In this document: positions 7,691 to 15,815 of the stretch, one piece after another | How positions within the stretch are numbered: position 1 is the stretch's first letter | How the letters are laid out: each line of letters begins with the position of its first letter | Assembly: GCA_040414495.1 (NCBI GenBank) | Contig: JBEDUI010000175.1 | Coordinates: 1 to 38,497, forward strand | Direction of reading: 5' to 3' | DNA length: 38,497 bases | Source: DATAVB01 sp040414495 | GTDB lineage: Bacteria > Actinomycetota > Actinomycetes > Mycobacteriales > QHCD01 | Position numbers and translations under genes: made by a program | Notes under the pieces: model-generated | Told to the model about the DNA's origin: nothing | What the model saw: only the letters and a program-made list of their open reading frames with translations | The model's database searches: none

Positions 7691-8165
7691 AGCAGCCCGC
7701 CTCGACCAGCCAAAGGGTGTCGGGCGCAGGATCAACGTCCCAGTCACCGAGGAGATGTTCGGCCAGTATTCCGAACGCATCGCCCGCTATTTCGGCACCG
7801 CCCGCTATCTGCTGATCCAGACCGTCATCGTGCTGATCTGGATCGGAGCGAACGCCTACCTGGGCAGCCGGAACGCGTTCGACCCGTACCCGTTCATCCT
7901 GCTGAACCTCGCGTTCTCCACCCAGGCCGCGTACGCCGCGCCGCTGATCCTGCTGGCGCAGAACCGCCAGGCCGACCGCGACCGGGTCTCATTGGAGGAG
8001 GACCGGGCCACGAACGCCCGGTCGATCGCCGACACCGAGTACCTGGCCCGGGAGATCGCCGCCATCCGGTTGGCGCTGGGCGACGTGGCGACCCGGGACT
8101 TCGTCCGGGCCGAGCTGACCCGGTTGACCGAGGGCAGCAAGGACGACGAACGCCAGGAGGCCTGA
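7674..8165 (+). CDS. DUF1003 membrane protein
   Basis: A 163-residue protein of the DUF1003 family. A basic N-terminus is followed by two TM helices (about 47-67 and 75-97) with the family signature around NAYLGSRNAFDPYPFILLNL and APLILLAQNRQADRD. A charged, probably helical cytosolic tail ends the protein. Function in the family is unknown. I chose the ATG at 7674, inside the end of the MgtE-like gene, because it is preceded by GGAGAGAG and yields the family N-terminus. Overlap of the two genes implies coupled translation. The next gene starts immediately after its TGA. Confidence 0.88.
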   Translation: MAQRSRAARLDQPKGVGRRINVPVTEEMFGQYSERIARYFGTARYLLIQTVIVLIWIGANAYLGSRNAFDPYPFILLNLAFSTQAAYAAPLILLAQNRQADRDRVSLEEDRATNARSIADTEYLAREIAAIRLALGDVATRDFVRAELTRLTEGSKDDERQEA

Positions 8166-8768
8166 GTGCTGAGGTTGGGGCTGCGACAGGGCGAGCGCGT
8201 ACCGGTCGACGACGACGCGGAGGCGCTGCGGTTGGCGCAGGAACGGTACGCCGACAGCGACGAGCAGGTGGTCGTGGTCGCTGACTCAGGGGCGGTGCGG
8301 TACGCCCGGCGGGATCCGGAGGGGCGGTTCATCGGGTTCGATGCCCGCGGCGCGACGGCCGAGGCGTTGGACCTGCTGCCGCACCCGGAGGGCGGTTGGT
8401 ACCGGCAGACGTGGGTGGCCGCGACCCCGGTCAGCCCGCCCGGGTACGGCGGCGAGCGCCCGACCGGCACGGCGATCTACTTCCTGCTGCAGCCTGGCGA
8501 GTCCTCGCGCTGGCACCGGGTGCGGTCGGACGAGCTGTACCTGTGGCATCACGGCGGGCCGCTCGCGCTGACCCTGGGCGGGCAGGCGCGCATCCCGGCC
8601 GCGCCGACGACGATGCTGCTCGGCCCCGACCTGGCCGCCGATCAACGCCCGCAGCGGCTGATCCCGGGCGGGACGTGGCAGACCGCGGTTCCGGCCGGTA
8701 CGGACGAGGTGCTGATCAGCTGCATCGTTTCGCCCGGCTTCGACTTCGCCGACTTCTCGGTGTTGTAG
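8166..8768 (+). CDS. DUF985-family cupin with an N-terminal extension
   Basis: A 200-residue protein. Residues about 66-195 match the DUF985 (cupin_5) family: LLPHPEGGWYRQTW, the TAIYFLL strand, and the WHRVRSDELYLWHHGG block with histidines that could bind metal. The first 65 residues lie outside the usual domain; I do not recognise them, but they keep normal codon use. The GTG start follows the DUF1003 stop directly (TGAGTG) and has AGGAGG just upstream, so the extension is translated and the three genes 6425-8768 form one operon. Enzymatic function in the family is not established. Confidence 0.82.
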   Translation: MLRLGLRQGERVPVDDDAEALRLAQERYADSDEQVVVVADSGAVRYARRDPEGRFIGFDARGATAEALDLLPHPEGGWYRQTWVAATPVSPPGYGGERPTGTAIYFLLQPGESSRWHRVRSDELYLWHHGGPLALTLGGQARIPAAPTTMLLGPDLAADQRPQRLIPGGTWQTAVPAGTDEVLISCIVSPGFDFADFSVL

Positions 8769-8774
8769 AACCGC

Positions 8775-10211
8775 TCACCAACTGGTGGCCAGCGGCATCC
8801 CCTCGGCGTAACCAGAGGCGCTCTGCACGCCCACGGTCGCCCGCTCGTGGAACTCGGCCAATGTGCCGGCGCCGGCGTACGTGCAGGCGCTGCGGACCCC
8901 GGCCACGATCGTGTCGAGCAGGTCCTCCACGCCGGGCCGGTCCGGGTCCAGGTACATCCGCGAACTGGATACGCCCTCTTCGAAGAGCCCCTTGCGGGCG
9001 CGTTCGAACGCGTCCTCGCCCGGTGTGCGCTGACGTACGGCACGGGCCGAGGCCATGCCGAAGCTCTCCTTGTACGGACGGCCGTCGGGATCGCGGTGCA
9101 GGTCGCCCGGAGATTCGTACGTGCCGGCGAACCAGGAGCCAATCATCACGTTCGAGGCGCCGGCGGCCAGCGCCAACGCCACGTCGCGCGGGTGTCGTAC
9201 CCCGCCGTCGGCCCAGACGTACCGACCCCGCTCGGCCGCGGCGGCGGAGCATTCGAGTACGGCCGAGAACTGCGGCCGCCCGACCCCGGTCATCATCCGC
9301 GTGGTGCACATCGCGCCCGGGCCCACGCCGACCTTCACGATGTCGGCGCCGGCGTCGATGAGGTCGTACACGCCGTCGGCGGTGACCACGTTGCCGGCGA
9401 CGACCGGCACGGCCGGGTCGAGTCCGCGGACCGCCTGCAACGCGGCGATCATCTTCTCCTGGTGACCGTGCGCGGTGTCGATGACCAGCACGTCGACCCC
9501 GGCATCCAGCAGCGTCTTGACCTTGCCCTCCACGTTGCCGTTGATGCCGACGGCCGCGCCGATCCGCAGGGCGCCGTGGGCATCGACGGCCGGCCGGTAC
9601 AGCTCGGCCCGCAACGCACCGGTCCGGGTCAGGATGCCGACCAGCGCGCCGGTCTGGTCGACCACCGGGGCGAGGCGGTGCCGGCCCTCGTGCAGCCGGT
9701 TGAACGCCGTCCGCGCATCGGCTGTGTCCGGCAGCGTCAGTACCTCGCGGGACATCACAGAGGCGACCGGCGCGAACCGGTCCTCCCCCGCGCAGTCGCC
9801 CTCGGTCACCACACCGATCGGCCGGCCCTCCTCGACCACGATTACGGCGTTGTGCGCCCGCTTGGGCAGCAGCGCCAACGCCTCCCCGACGGTCGCGGCC
9901 GGGCCCAGCGTCAGCGGCGTGTCGTAGACGAGGTGGCGGCGCTTCACCCAGGCGATCACGTCGGTGACGATCTCGAGCGGAATGTCCTGCGGGATGACCG
10001 CGAGGCCGCCGCGGCGGGCCAGCGTCTCGGCCATCCGTCTCCCGGCGATCGCGGTCATGTTGGCGCACACAACCGGAATCGTGGTGCCGCTGCCGTCCAC
10101 TGTGGACAGATCGACGTCCAGCCGGGAGCCGACGGCCGAACGGCGCGGCACCATGAAGACGTCCGAATAGGTCAGGTCATTGCCCGGGATTGACCCGGTG
10201 AGAAACTGCAC
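8775..10211 (-). CDS. guaB1: IMP dehydrogenase-family protein GuaB1, probable GMP reductase
   Basis: A 478-residue IMPDH/GMPR-superfamily TIM barrel with a CBS pair inserted at about residues 85-205 (VTEGDCAGEDRFAPVASVMS, VGILTRTGALRA). The catalytic cysteine is C302 in GPGAMCTTR, in the flexible-loop position. IMPDHs usually read GSICTTR, and the GAMCTTR form matches the actinobacterial GuaB1 paralogue. As I recall, the mycobacterial GuaB1 has been shown to be a GMP reductase (GMP to IMP, NADPH-dependent). I chose the GTG at 10211 (MQFLTGSIPG) because GGAGGT lies just upstream; an earlier in-frame start exists without a site. It faces the cupin gene convergently with only 6 bp between stops. 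It lies downstream of azlD on the same strand. Confidence 0.88.
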   Translation of the reverse strand: MQFLTGSIPGNDLTYSDVFMVPRRSAVGSRLDVDLSTVDGSGTTIPVVCANMTAIAGRRMAETLARRGGLAVIPQDIPLEIVTDVIAWVKRRHLVYDTPLTLGPAATVGEALALLPKRAHNAVIVVEEGRPIGVVTEGDCAGEDRFAPVASVMSREVLTLPDTADARTAFNRLHEGRHRLAPVVDQTGALVGILTRTGALRAELYRPAVDAHGALRIGAAVGINGNVEGKVKTLLDAGVDVLVIDTAHGHQEKMIAALQAVRGLDPAVPVVAGNVVTADGVYDLIDAGADIVKVGVGPGAMCTTRMMTGVGRPQFSAVLECSAAAAERGRYVWADGGVRHPRDVALALAAGASNVMIGSWFAGTYESPGDLHRDPDGRPYKESFGMASARAVRQRTPGEDAFERARKGLFEEGVSSSRMYLDPDRPGVEDLLDTIVAGVRSACTYAGAGTLAEFHERATVGVQSASGYAEGMPLATSW

Positions 10212-10275
10212 GGCACCTCCAGCGGCCAGGCAAACACTCACGAGCCTACTGCGCGGTAGCCGTTCCTACGATCGC

Positions 10276-10581
10276 TCAAATTGCCAGCCGCAGCAGCGCT
10301 GTAGTCGCCGCCGCGGCCACCACGATCACCACGAACGGCGCCTTCAACAGCACCCCGACCACCGCCGCCGCCAGCCCCGCCGCCCGGGGATCCACCTGCA
10401 ACGTATGACCCGTACTGAACGTCTGTACCGCGATCAACGCCGACAGCAGCGCCACCGGCACCAACTCGGCGAACCGCCGTACCGCCGGCAAATCCAGAAA
10501 CCGGCGCGGCGCACACAGTCCGGCGAGCTTCCAGCCGTAACACCCCAGCGACCCGACCAGGACCGCAACCCAGACCATCAT
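10276..10581 (-). CDS. azlD: AzlD-family branched-chain amino acid export subunit
   Basis: A 101-residue protein with about four hydrophobic helices (MVWVAVLVGSLGCYGWKLAG, then a basic loop with RRFAELVPVALLSAL, and two C-terminal helices), typical of AzlD/YgaH. Together with AzlC it forms a small exporter for branched-chain amino acids or analogues. The ATG at 10581 overlaps the azlC TGA (ATGA), giving translational coupling; a second ATG follows immediately. A longer upstream reading into azlC is not credible. Confidence 0.88.
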   Translation of the reverse strand: MMVWVAVLVGSLGCYGWKLAGLCAPRRFLDLPAVRRFAELVPVALLSALIAVQTFSTGHTLQVDPRAAGLAAAVVGVLLKAPFVVIVVAAAATTALLRLAI

Positions 10582-11231
10582 CGCCGCCACCCCAAAGCCA
10601 CCGCCGCGACGGCGCACAGGATCGGTACCCCGACCGGGAGGAACGGCGTCGTAGCCACCGCCAGCGCCCCGCCGACCAGCGCCACCGGCGCGCCCCCGGT
10701 CCGCAACCGCGGAGCCAGCAGGGCCAGAAACGCCGCCGGGCCGGCGATATCGAGCCCGTACCGGCTCGGGTCGCCCAATGCCCGCGCCCCGAACGCGCCG
10801 ACCAACGTGCCCACGTTCCAGCAGACGTACAGCAACCCGAACGTCACCGCGAACGCATACCGGGACGACGGCTGGTCCGGCTGACCGATCGCCATCGCCG
10901 TGCTCTCATCGATCACGCCCTGCGCCGCCACCAACCGCCGCGGTCCGCGCAGCCCCAGCAGACCGGACAACCGCAACCCGTACAGCCCATTGCGGGCACC
11001 CAACAGCAGCGCCCCGGCCAGCGCCGCGGCCACCCCGCCGCCCGCGCCCAACACCCCGACCAGGGCGAACTGCGACGCCCCGGAGAACATCACCAGCGAC
11101 AGCACGCTGGTCCGCAGTACGCCCAGCCCGGCGGCCACGCCGGCGGCGCCGAACGCGATCGCGTACACCCCGGTCGACACGGCGATCGCGGCCGCGTTGC
11201 GGGTCACCTCATTTCGTACCGAATTACTCAC
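10578..11231 (-). CDS. azlC: AzlC-family branched-chain amino acid permease
   Basis: A 217-residue membrane protein of the AzlC/YgaZ family. Family marks are the early FGAAGVAAGLGV segment, the MFSGASQFALVGVL helix, LLGARNGLYGL, and the ESTAMAIG loop. It should work with AzlD in export of valine, leucine, isoleucine or analogues. The GTG start at 11231 lies 9 bp after the AraC-type regulator stop, so regulator, azlC and azlD form one operon. This suggests the regulator senses the exported compound. Confidence 0.92.
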   Translation of the reverse strand: MSNSVRNEVTRNAAAIAVSTGVYAIAFGAAGVAAGLGVLRTSVLSLVMFSGASQFALVGVLGAGGGVAAALAGALLLGARNGLYGLRLSGLLGLRGPRRLVAAQGVIDESTAMAIGQPDQPSSRYAFAVTFGLLYVCWNVGTLVGAFGARALGDPSRYGLDIAGPAAFLALLAPRLRTGGAPVALVGGALAVATTPFLPVGVPILCAVAAVALGWRR

Positions 11232-11240
11232 ATCGCGAGA

Positions 11241-12095
11241 TTAGGAACGCCGGCCGGTCCCGATCTTGTACGTTCTTGCGGCCCGCTCGCGCCGGTACGC
11301 GCCCGGCGGCACCCCGTACATCCGCTTGAAATGCCGGGACAGGTGGGCCTGATCGACGAACCCGACCAGCTGCGCCACATCGGCCGGCGGTTCACCGGTA
11401 TCCAGCAGCGCCTTGGCCTGGCGCACCCGCCACTGGTTGAGGTACGCGTGCGGCGGTAGACCCAGTTCGGCCCGGAACGCCCGGGCCAGTGCGAACGGGC
11501 TGAGTCCGACCGCCGCGGCCAGGTCCGGCAACGTCGGCGGGTCGGTGACGCGGGCGTGCAGCAGGTCGCGGGCGACGGCGACGGCTTTCGGCCCGCCGAC
11601 CGCGGCTGGCACGTCGACCGAACGCGGCCGGGCGTGCCTTTGCACCGTGCGGGCGTAGGCAGCCCGGACCAGGCTCGAGGTGGTCAACGCATCGGCGGTC
11701 TCGGCGGCCCGGTGCGCGGCGACGAACGCGGCCGCGGTGTCCGGATCGTGTACCACCGGCTCGGGGAAGGTGATTGTGCCAGCCAGGCCAAGCTCCTTGG
11801 CGACTGAGGACACCACGTCGATCGACGGGTAGCTGGTGCGGTACGACCAGCCCTCCGGTATCCCGGCGAACCCGTCGTGTACCTCGCCCGGGTCGACCAG
11901 CACGATCGAGCCGGCCGGCGCGTGATGCAGGTCGCCCCGGTAACCGAAGGACTCGACGCCCCGTTCGATCACGCCGATGACGTACCCCTCGTGCGTGTGC
12001 CGGGAGTACACATGGTCGACGAACCGCGCGCGCAGCATGTCGACCGCGATCCCGTCCGGCCGCCAGTGCCGGGCGCGTTCGATCCGACCGCCCAT
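11241..12095 (-). CDS. AraC-family transcriptional regulator
   Basis: A 284-residue regulator. Residues about 15-90 form an AraC-type cupin sensor domain (SRHTHEGYVIGVIERG, then HHAPAGSIVLVDPGEVHDG). Residues about 175-280 hold the two-helix-turn-helix DNA-binding domain (LPDLAAAVGLSPFALARAF; DVAQLVGFVDQAHLSRHFKR; GVPPGAYR). The ATG at 12095 is the first that gives the cupin. The gene heads an operon with azlC and azlD, so it probably activates amino-acid export in response to a ligand. The 318-bp upstream region holds diverged repeat units rather than a recognisable operator. Confidence 0.92.
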   Translation of the reverse strand: MGGRIERARHWRPDGIAVDMLRARFVDHVYSRHTHEGYVIGVIERGVESFGYRGDLHHAPAGSIVLVDPGEVHDGFAGIPEGWSYRTSYPSIDVVSSVAKELGLAGTITFPEPVVHDPDTAAAFVAAHRAAETADALTTSSLVRAAYARTVQRHARPRSVDVPAAVGGPKAVAVARDLLHARVTDPPTLPDLAAAVGLSPFALARAFRAELGLPPHAYLNQWRVRQAKALLDTGEPPADVAQLVGFVDQAHLSRHFKRMYGVPPGAYRRERAARTYKIGTGRRS

Positions 12096-12413
12096 CGCCT
12101 CATCATCCCCGACCGACGTCCGCCGCCTACGCCGCTGACCTCTTGTGCACCGACCGTGACGCTATGGCGGCCGTCGAAGTCACCAACCCACCACCCCCGC
12201 ACCGACCCCGTGACACCACGGCGCCTGCCGGCACCCTTCAAGCACCCTGTTGTCACGCTCGCTGCAGTTACGCACAGCGCAGAGACCACACAGACCGCAA
12301 AGACAACATCCGGCAGTACCGAGGATCGGGCGACCGGGTGCGAGCCAGCCAAGCGGGACGCGGCGTTTTAGCATGGAGGGCGCAGCAACCCCATCGCCGA
12401 GCACAGGATCCTG
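12096..12413. repeat. Intergenic region with diverged 52-bp repeat units
   Basis: No gene is seen. GCACCGACCGTGAC at 12147 and GCACCGACCCCGTGAC at 12199 are 52 bp apart. On the minus strand GCAGCGAGCGTGACA (about 12252-12267) is followed by CAGGG, matching the core and flank of the 51-bp array at 38261-38497. The region also separates the divergent AraC and mrp genes and must hold both promoters, which I cannot place reliably. Confidence 0.6.
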
Positions 12414-13562
12414 ATGCGTATCTCCTCCCGTAAGACCGTAGATCTCGACCTTGTCCGCAAGGCGCTGGACTCGGTGCAGGACCCGGAGATCCACCGGCCC
12501 ATCACCGACCTGGGAATGCTCAAGGACGTCAGCGCCGACCGGGACGGCGTGGTGACCGTCCAGGTCTGGCTCACCGTCGCTGGTTGCCCGCTGCGCGAGA
12601 CGATCACTCGCGATGTCACCGCGGCTGTCGGCGCGGTCGAGGGCGTCAGCGCGGTCCGGGTCGAGCTGGACGTGATGAGCGAGACCCAACGCAAGGAGCT
12701 GCAGACGCGGCTACGCGGCGGTGCGGCCGAGCCGGAGATCCCGTTCGCCAAGCCGGACTCGTTGACCCGGGTATTCGCGGTCGCCTCCGGGAAGGGCGGC
12801 GTCGGCAAGTCCAGCGTCACGGTCAACCTGGCGGCGGCGCTGCGCCGGCGCGGGCTGTCGGTCGGTGTGCTCGATGCGGATATCTACGGGCACAGCGTGC
12901 CGCGCATGCTCGGCGCGAACGGCAAGCCGACCCAGGTCGAGCAGATGATCATGCCGCCGGAGGCCGAGGGCATCAAGGTCATCTCGATCGGGATGTTCAC
13001 CCAGGGCAATACGGCCGTGGTCTGGCGTGGCCCGATGCTGCACCGGGCGTTGCAGCAGTTCCTGGCCGACGTGTTCTGGGGCGACCTGGACGTGCTGCTG
13101 CTGGACCTGCCGCCCGGCACCGGCGACATCGCGATCTCGGTGGCCCAGCTGCTGCCGACGGCCGAGATCCTCATCGTCACCACGCCGCAGCTGGCCGCCC
13201 GCGAGGTCGCCGAACGGGCCGGCTCGATCGCCCTGCAGACGCACCAGCGGATCGCCGGCGTCATCGAGAACATGTCCTGGTTAACGTTGCCGGACGGCAC
13301 CCGGATGGAGCCGTTCGGTTCCGGTGGCGGTACCGCGGTGGCCGAGTCGCTGTCCAAGTTGACCGGTACGACCGTTCCACTGCTGGGCTCGGTGCCGCTG
13401 GACGTGGCGCTGCGCGAGGGTGGCGATCAGGGCCGGCCGCTGGTGCTCTCCGATCCCGACTCGCCGGCCGCCGCCGCGTTGATCGAGATCGCCGAAGGCA
13501 TCGCGGTACGGGAACGGGGCCTGGCCGGTCGCTCGCTCGGACTTACGCCGGTTCGTCGCTGA
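12414..13562 (+). CDS. mrp: Mrp/NBP35-family iron-sulfur carrier ATPase
   Basis: A 382-residue P-loop ATPase (ApbC/Mrp). The N-terminal MIP18 domain (about 8-90) carries the conserved cysteine C58 in VAGCPL. The ATPase domain has the deviant Walker A GKGGVGKSS (126-134), DADIYGHSVPRMLG, and LLLDLPPGTGD. The C-terminal CxxC that holds a bridging cluster in many Mrp proteins is not present: the segment after IENMSW reads LTLPDGTRMEPFG. This seems usual for actinobacterial Mrp but makes the cluster-carrier role less certain. The start has AGGA upstream of ATG at 12414. A strong terminator follows. The gene is convergent with tatB, as in mycobacteria. Confidence 0.93.
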   Translation: MRISSRKTVDLDLVRKALDSVQDPEIHRPITDLGMLKDVSADRDGVVTVQVWLTVAGCPLRETITRDVTAAVGAVEGVSAVRVELDVMSETQRKELQTRLRGGAAEPEIPFAKPDSLTRVFAVASGKGGVGKSSVTVNLAAALRRRGLSVGVLDADIYGHSVPRMLGANGKPTQVEQMIMPPEAEGIKVISIGMFTQGNTAVVWRGPMLHRALQQFLADVFWGDLDVLLLDLPPGTGDIAISVAQLLPTAEILIVTTPQLAAREVAERAGSIALQTHQRIAGVIENMSWLTLPDGTRMEPFGSGGGTAVAESLSKLTGTTVPLLGSVPLDVALREGGDQGRPLVLSDPDSPAAAALIEIAEGIAVRERGLAGRSLGLTPVRR

Positions 13563-13575
13563 TCGGATACGAAAC

Positions 13576-13606
13576 AGCGCCGCACGCTGAGCGTGCGGCG
13601 CTTTTT
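13576..13606 (+). terminator. Rho-independent terminator of mrp
   Basis: A perfect 12-bp stem (AGCGCCGCACGC with GCGTGCGGCGCT), 3-nt loop TGA and a TTTTT tract at 13602-13606. It lies 14 bp past the mrp stop and 11 bp from the convergent tatB stop. On the minus strand there is no T tract, so it may serve tatB less efficiently. Confidence 0.92.
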
Positions 13607-13616
13607 CTTGGGCGGC

Positions 13617-13973
13617 TCAGGTGGCGTCGACGTCGTACGGCGCCGCCTCGCCCTGGGCCAGCGGCTTCTGCGTGATCACCGGACGGGACGGCTCGCTGCT
13701 GGTCGAGTCCTCGGCGAACGGGTCGTCGTCGATGCCCTCGAGCAGGTGCTTGCGGACGAACGTACGCGGGTTGAGCGACTCCAGATCGACGTCGGCGAAC
13801 TCCGGCCCCAGCTCGCTCTTGAGCTGGTTACGCGCGCCCTGGGCGGTCTCCCGCAGCTGCTTCAACGCCTTGGCCGCATCCTTGGCCAGGCCGGGCAGCC
13901 GTTCCGGGCCGAAGATGATCAGGGCAAGCATGCCCAACACAAAGATCTCGCCCCAGCCAAGGGAACTGAACAC
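13617..13973 (-). CDS. tatB: Sec-independent translocase protein TatB
   Basis: A 118-residue component of the twin-arginine protein export system. The short N-terminal membrane helix (GWGEIFVLGMLALIIF) is followed by the conserved FGPERLP hinge, an amphipathic helix (AKDAAKALKQLRETAQGARN) and an acidic, variable tail. The GTG start at 13973 (MFSSLGWGE) is preceded by GGAGG at suitable spacing; an upstream in-frame ATG would add residues not seen in the family. Its place beside the sigE-rseA-htrA group is conserved in actinobacteria, although here two further genes separate it from htrA. Confidence 0.93.
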   Translation of the reverse strand: MFSSLGWGEIFVLGMLALIIFGPERLPGLAKDAAKALKQLRETAQGARNQLKSELGPEFADVDLESLNPRTFVRKHLLEGIDDDPFAEDSTSSEPSRPVITQKPLAQGEAAPYDVDAT

Positions 13974-14057
13974 CGCGGGCCTCCCCATATGCACACCGGC
14001 ACGGTCACGGCCGACACCCACAGACTAACCCGGCAACCCTCGGCTGTGACCAGTCAC

Positions 14058-14090
14058 CGAGCGGTTTGCTCAGTCGTTGCAAACCGCTCG
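14058..14090. promoter_or_regulatory. Perfect 12-bp inverted repeat, candidate operator
   Basis: CGAGCGGTTTGC and GCAAACCGCTCG are separated by 9 bp, giving 21-bp centre-to-centre spacing. The site lies in the divergent spacer between tatB and the GAF-LytTR gene, 140 bp before the latter's start. The size and symmetry fit a dimeric regulator; autoregulation by the GAF-LytTR protein is possible but not shown. Confidence 0.5.
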
Positions 14091-14229
14091 TTCACAGGCG
14101 CGGTGCCGAGCCACCTTGCCAGCGGGCCGGGCCGCGCGTAGCGTCCCGCGCCTACGGGGCAGCCGGCGGCGTCGCGCACCGTGATTGTGCCGTAGCAAGA
14201 TCCGCATTCTCCGACCGCGCGGAGCTGCG

Positions 14230-15555
14230 ATGAACAGTACGGCTGAGCAATGGCAGCGCTTCATCGCCGGCGAGCCGGTCGGGCCGATCCGCCCCGAGAT
14301 CCTGGCCTCGTGGTACCGCAGCCGGGACTTCGGGGTCGACCCGAACACCCGCCTTGCACCGGCCGCCGCCGACGACCGGCCCGGCCGGCGCCTCGACGAG
14401 GACCTCGTGGTGGCCGAACTGGCCGCGTTGGCCCGCGGTCTGGAGCCGGAAGCGGTCGCGATCGAGGCGATCAGCGCGGTCTGCGATGCCGGCGGCCGCA
14501 TTCTGTACGCCGGCGGGAGTCCGAGCACGCTGCGGTGCGGCCGCGCGAACGCGTTGGCGCCGGCCTTCGGCTGGGCCGAGCAGGACATCGGGACCAACGG
14601 TCTCGGGCTGGCGCTGCGCAGCGCCGAGCCGATCGTCGTCGAGGAAGCCGAGCACTGGCGCGCGGCCTTGCACGCCTGGAGTGGCGCGGCGGTGGCGATC
14701 CGCGACCCGGTGACTGAAGAGCCGCTGGGTGTGCTCGGGTTCTGCCGGCACGGCGCGGCGCTGCCGGCCAGGGTGCCGACCGTACTGCGGCGCGCGACCC
14801 GGGACGTCCAGGCCGCGGTCCAGGCCCGGGCTGACGCCATCCTGGACGAACTGCGATCGGTGTTCGCCGAGCAGGAACCGGCGCACACCGGCGCACTGGC
14901 CCTGGCCGACCGGGCCGGGCGGCTGGTCGCCTGCAAGAACGAGCTGTTCGGCGCTCCCGATTCGGCGCTGCTGGGCCGCGGGCGGGAGCCGCCGTGCGCC
15001 CCAGCGGTACCGGCGTTGCGTGGTCTGCTGAGTGAGGCGGTCCGCCGCGGCCGGGCCGATCCGTTCTGGGTCGGGTCAGCCACCGTTTACGTTCCCGCAT
15101 TGCGCGCCGAATTGTTGGTGACCGTTCAGCCGATCCGAATTCGCTCCGCCGTCGCCGGGATTCTGCTCACCACCGACGGCGCGAGCGGCGAACGATTCGG
15201 TTCGACAACCGAATCGCCACGTGAACGCATTTTAGGTGTGCACGACAATTGGGTCGTAGTGCTCAGTCCGCAGGAGATTCGGTTCGCCGAGGCCGATGGC
15301 AATACGGTCTGGCTGGACACCGACCGCGGGCGGTTGCCGGCTTGTGAGCGCGGGTTGTCCGCGCTGCAACGGCGGCTGGAAGAACACGGATTCGCCCGGG
15401 TGCACCGCAATTTCCTGGTGAATCTGGAACGGGTGCAGGAAATAGCGCCGAATTATCACGGTCGTTTTTGGTTACGGGTCGATTCGCAGCGCCTTGGCCT
15501 GGTTCCGGTGGCCCGCCGGCATGTGCCGCAGATACGGGCTTTGCTGGGTTTGTGA
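14230..15555 (+). CDS. GAF-domain transcriptional regulator with LytTR DNA-binding domain
   Basis: A 441-residue regulator. The N-terminal two thirds resemble the sensory part of AcoR-type activators: IRPEILASWYRSRDFGVDP, then a GAF-like region with EQDIGTNGLGLALRS, VEEAEHWRAALHAWSGAAVA and LGVLGFCRHG. In place of the usual sigma-54 ATPase module, the C-terminus (about 326-441) is a LytTR domain, including FARVHRNFLVNLERVQEI. This combination suggests a one-component, ligand-sensing regulator acting with the housekeeping polymerase. The ATG at 14230 has GGAG upstream. It precedes the acyl-CoA dehydrogenase gene on the same strand by 260 bp, the likely target. A MITE-related fragment starts 12 bp after its stop. 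Confidence 0.85.
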   Translation: MNSTAEQWQRFIAGEPVGPIRPEILASWYRSRDFGVDPNTRLAPAAADDRPGRRLDEDLVVAELAALARGLEPEAVAIEAISAVCDAGGRILYAGGSPSTLRCGRANALAPAFGWAEQDIGTNGLGLALRSAEPIVVEEAEHWRAALHAWSGAAVAIRDPVTEEPLGVLGFCRHGAALPARVPTVLRRATRDVQAAVQARADAILDELRSVFAEQEPAHTGALALADRAGRLVACKNELFGAPDSALLGRGREPPCAPAVPALRGLLSEAVRRGRADPFWVGSATVYVPALRAELLVTVQPIRIRSAVAGILLTTDGASGERFGSTTESPRERILGVHDNWVVVLSPQEIRFAEADGNTVWLDTDRGRLPACERGLSALQRRLEEHGFARVHRNFLVNLERVQEIAPNYHGRFWLRVDSQRLGLVPVARRHVPQIRALLGL

Positions 15556-15566
15556 ATGGCGTCAGG

Positions 15567-15620
15567 TTAGGAATTCTCGGCCTGCTGCGCGGCGCCCAGG
15601 ATTCACGAAGCACGCTCTAG
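15567..15620. mobile_element. 54-bp fragment related to the 228-bp MITE
   Basis: On the minus strand it reads TAGAGCGTGCTTCGTGAATCC, like the left end of the element at 1775-2002, then directly GGGCGCCGCGCAGCAGGCCG. That second block is identical to the segment just inside that element's right end. It ends in CCTAAC. It therefore looks like an internally deleted relative. It sits 12 bp after the GAF-LytTR stop codon. Confidence 0.65.
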
Positions 15621-15815
15621 CCGCTCGTCACCGAATTCGGGCCGCCGACACGGCAATTACGACCGCTCGGTACGCACCACTCGCTGGGCGGGTCCATAGG
15701 GGACAGACTGGGCTGGCGCGCCGGAGGAATCACAGGCGTCGTCTCTCGCTCCCGTCGGCGTCTGTGTCATCCGTATTTCATCCGCGCCACGACCCGATGC
15801 GGGGAGGCAAATGTC

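Noticed and set aside
8775..10211. Housekeeping IMP dehydrogenase GuaB2
   Set aside because: The GAMCTTR active-site loop and the N-terminus match the GuaB1 paralogue instead.
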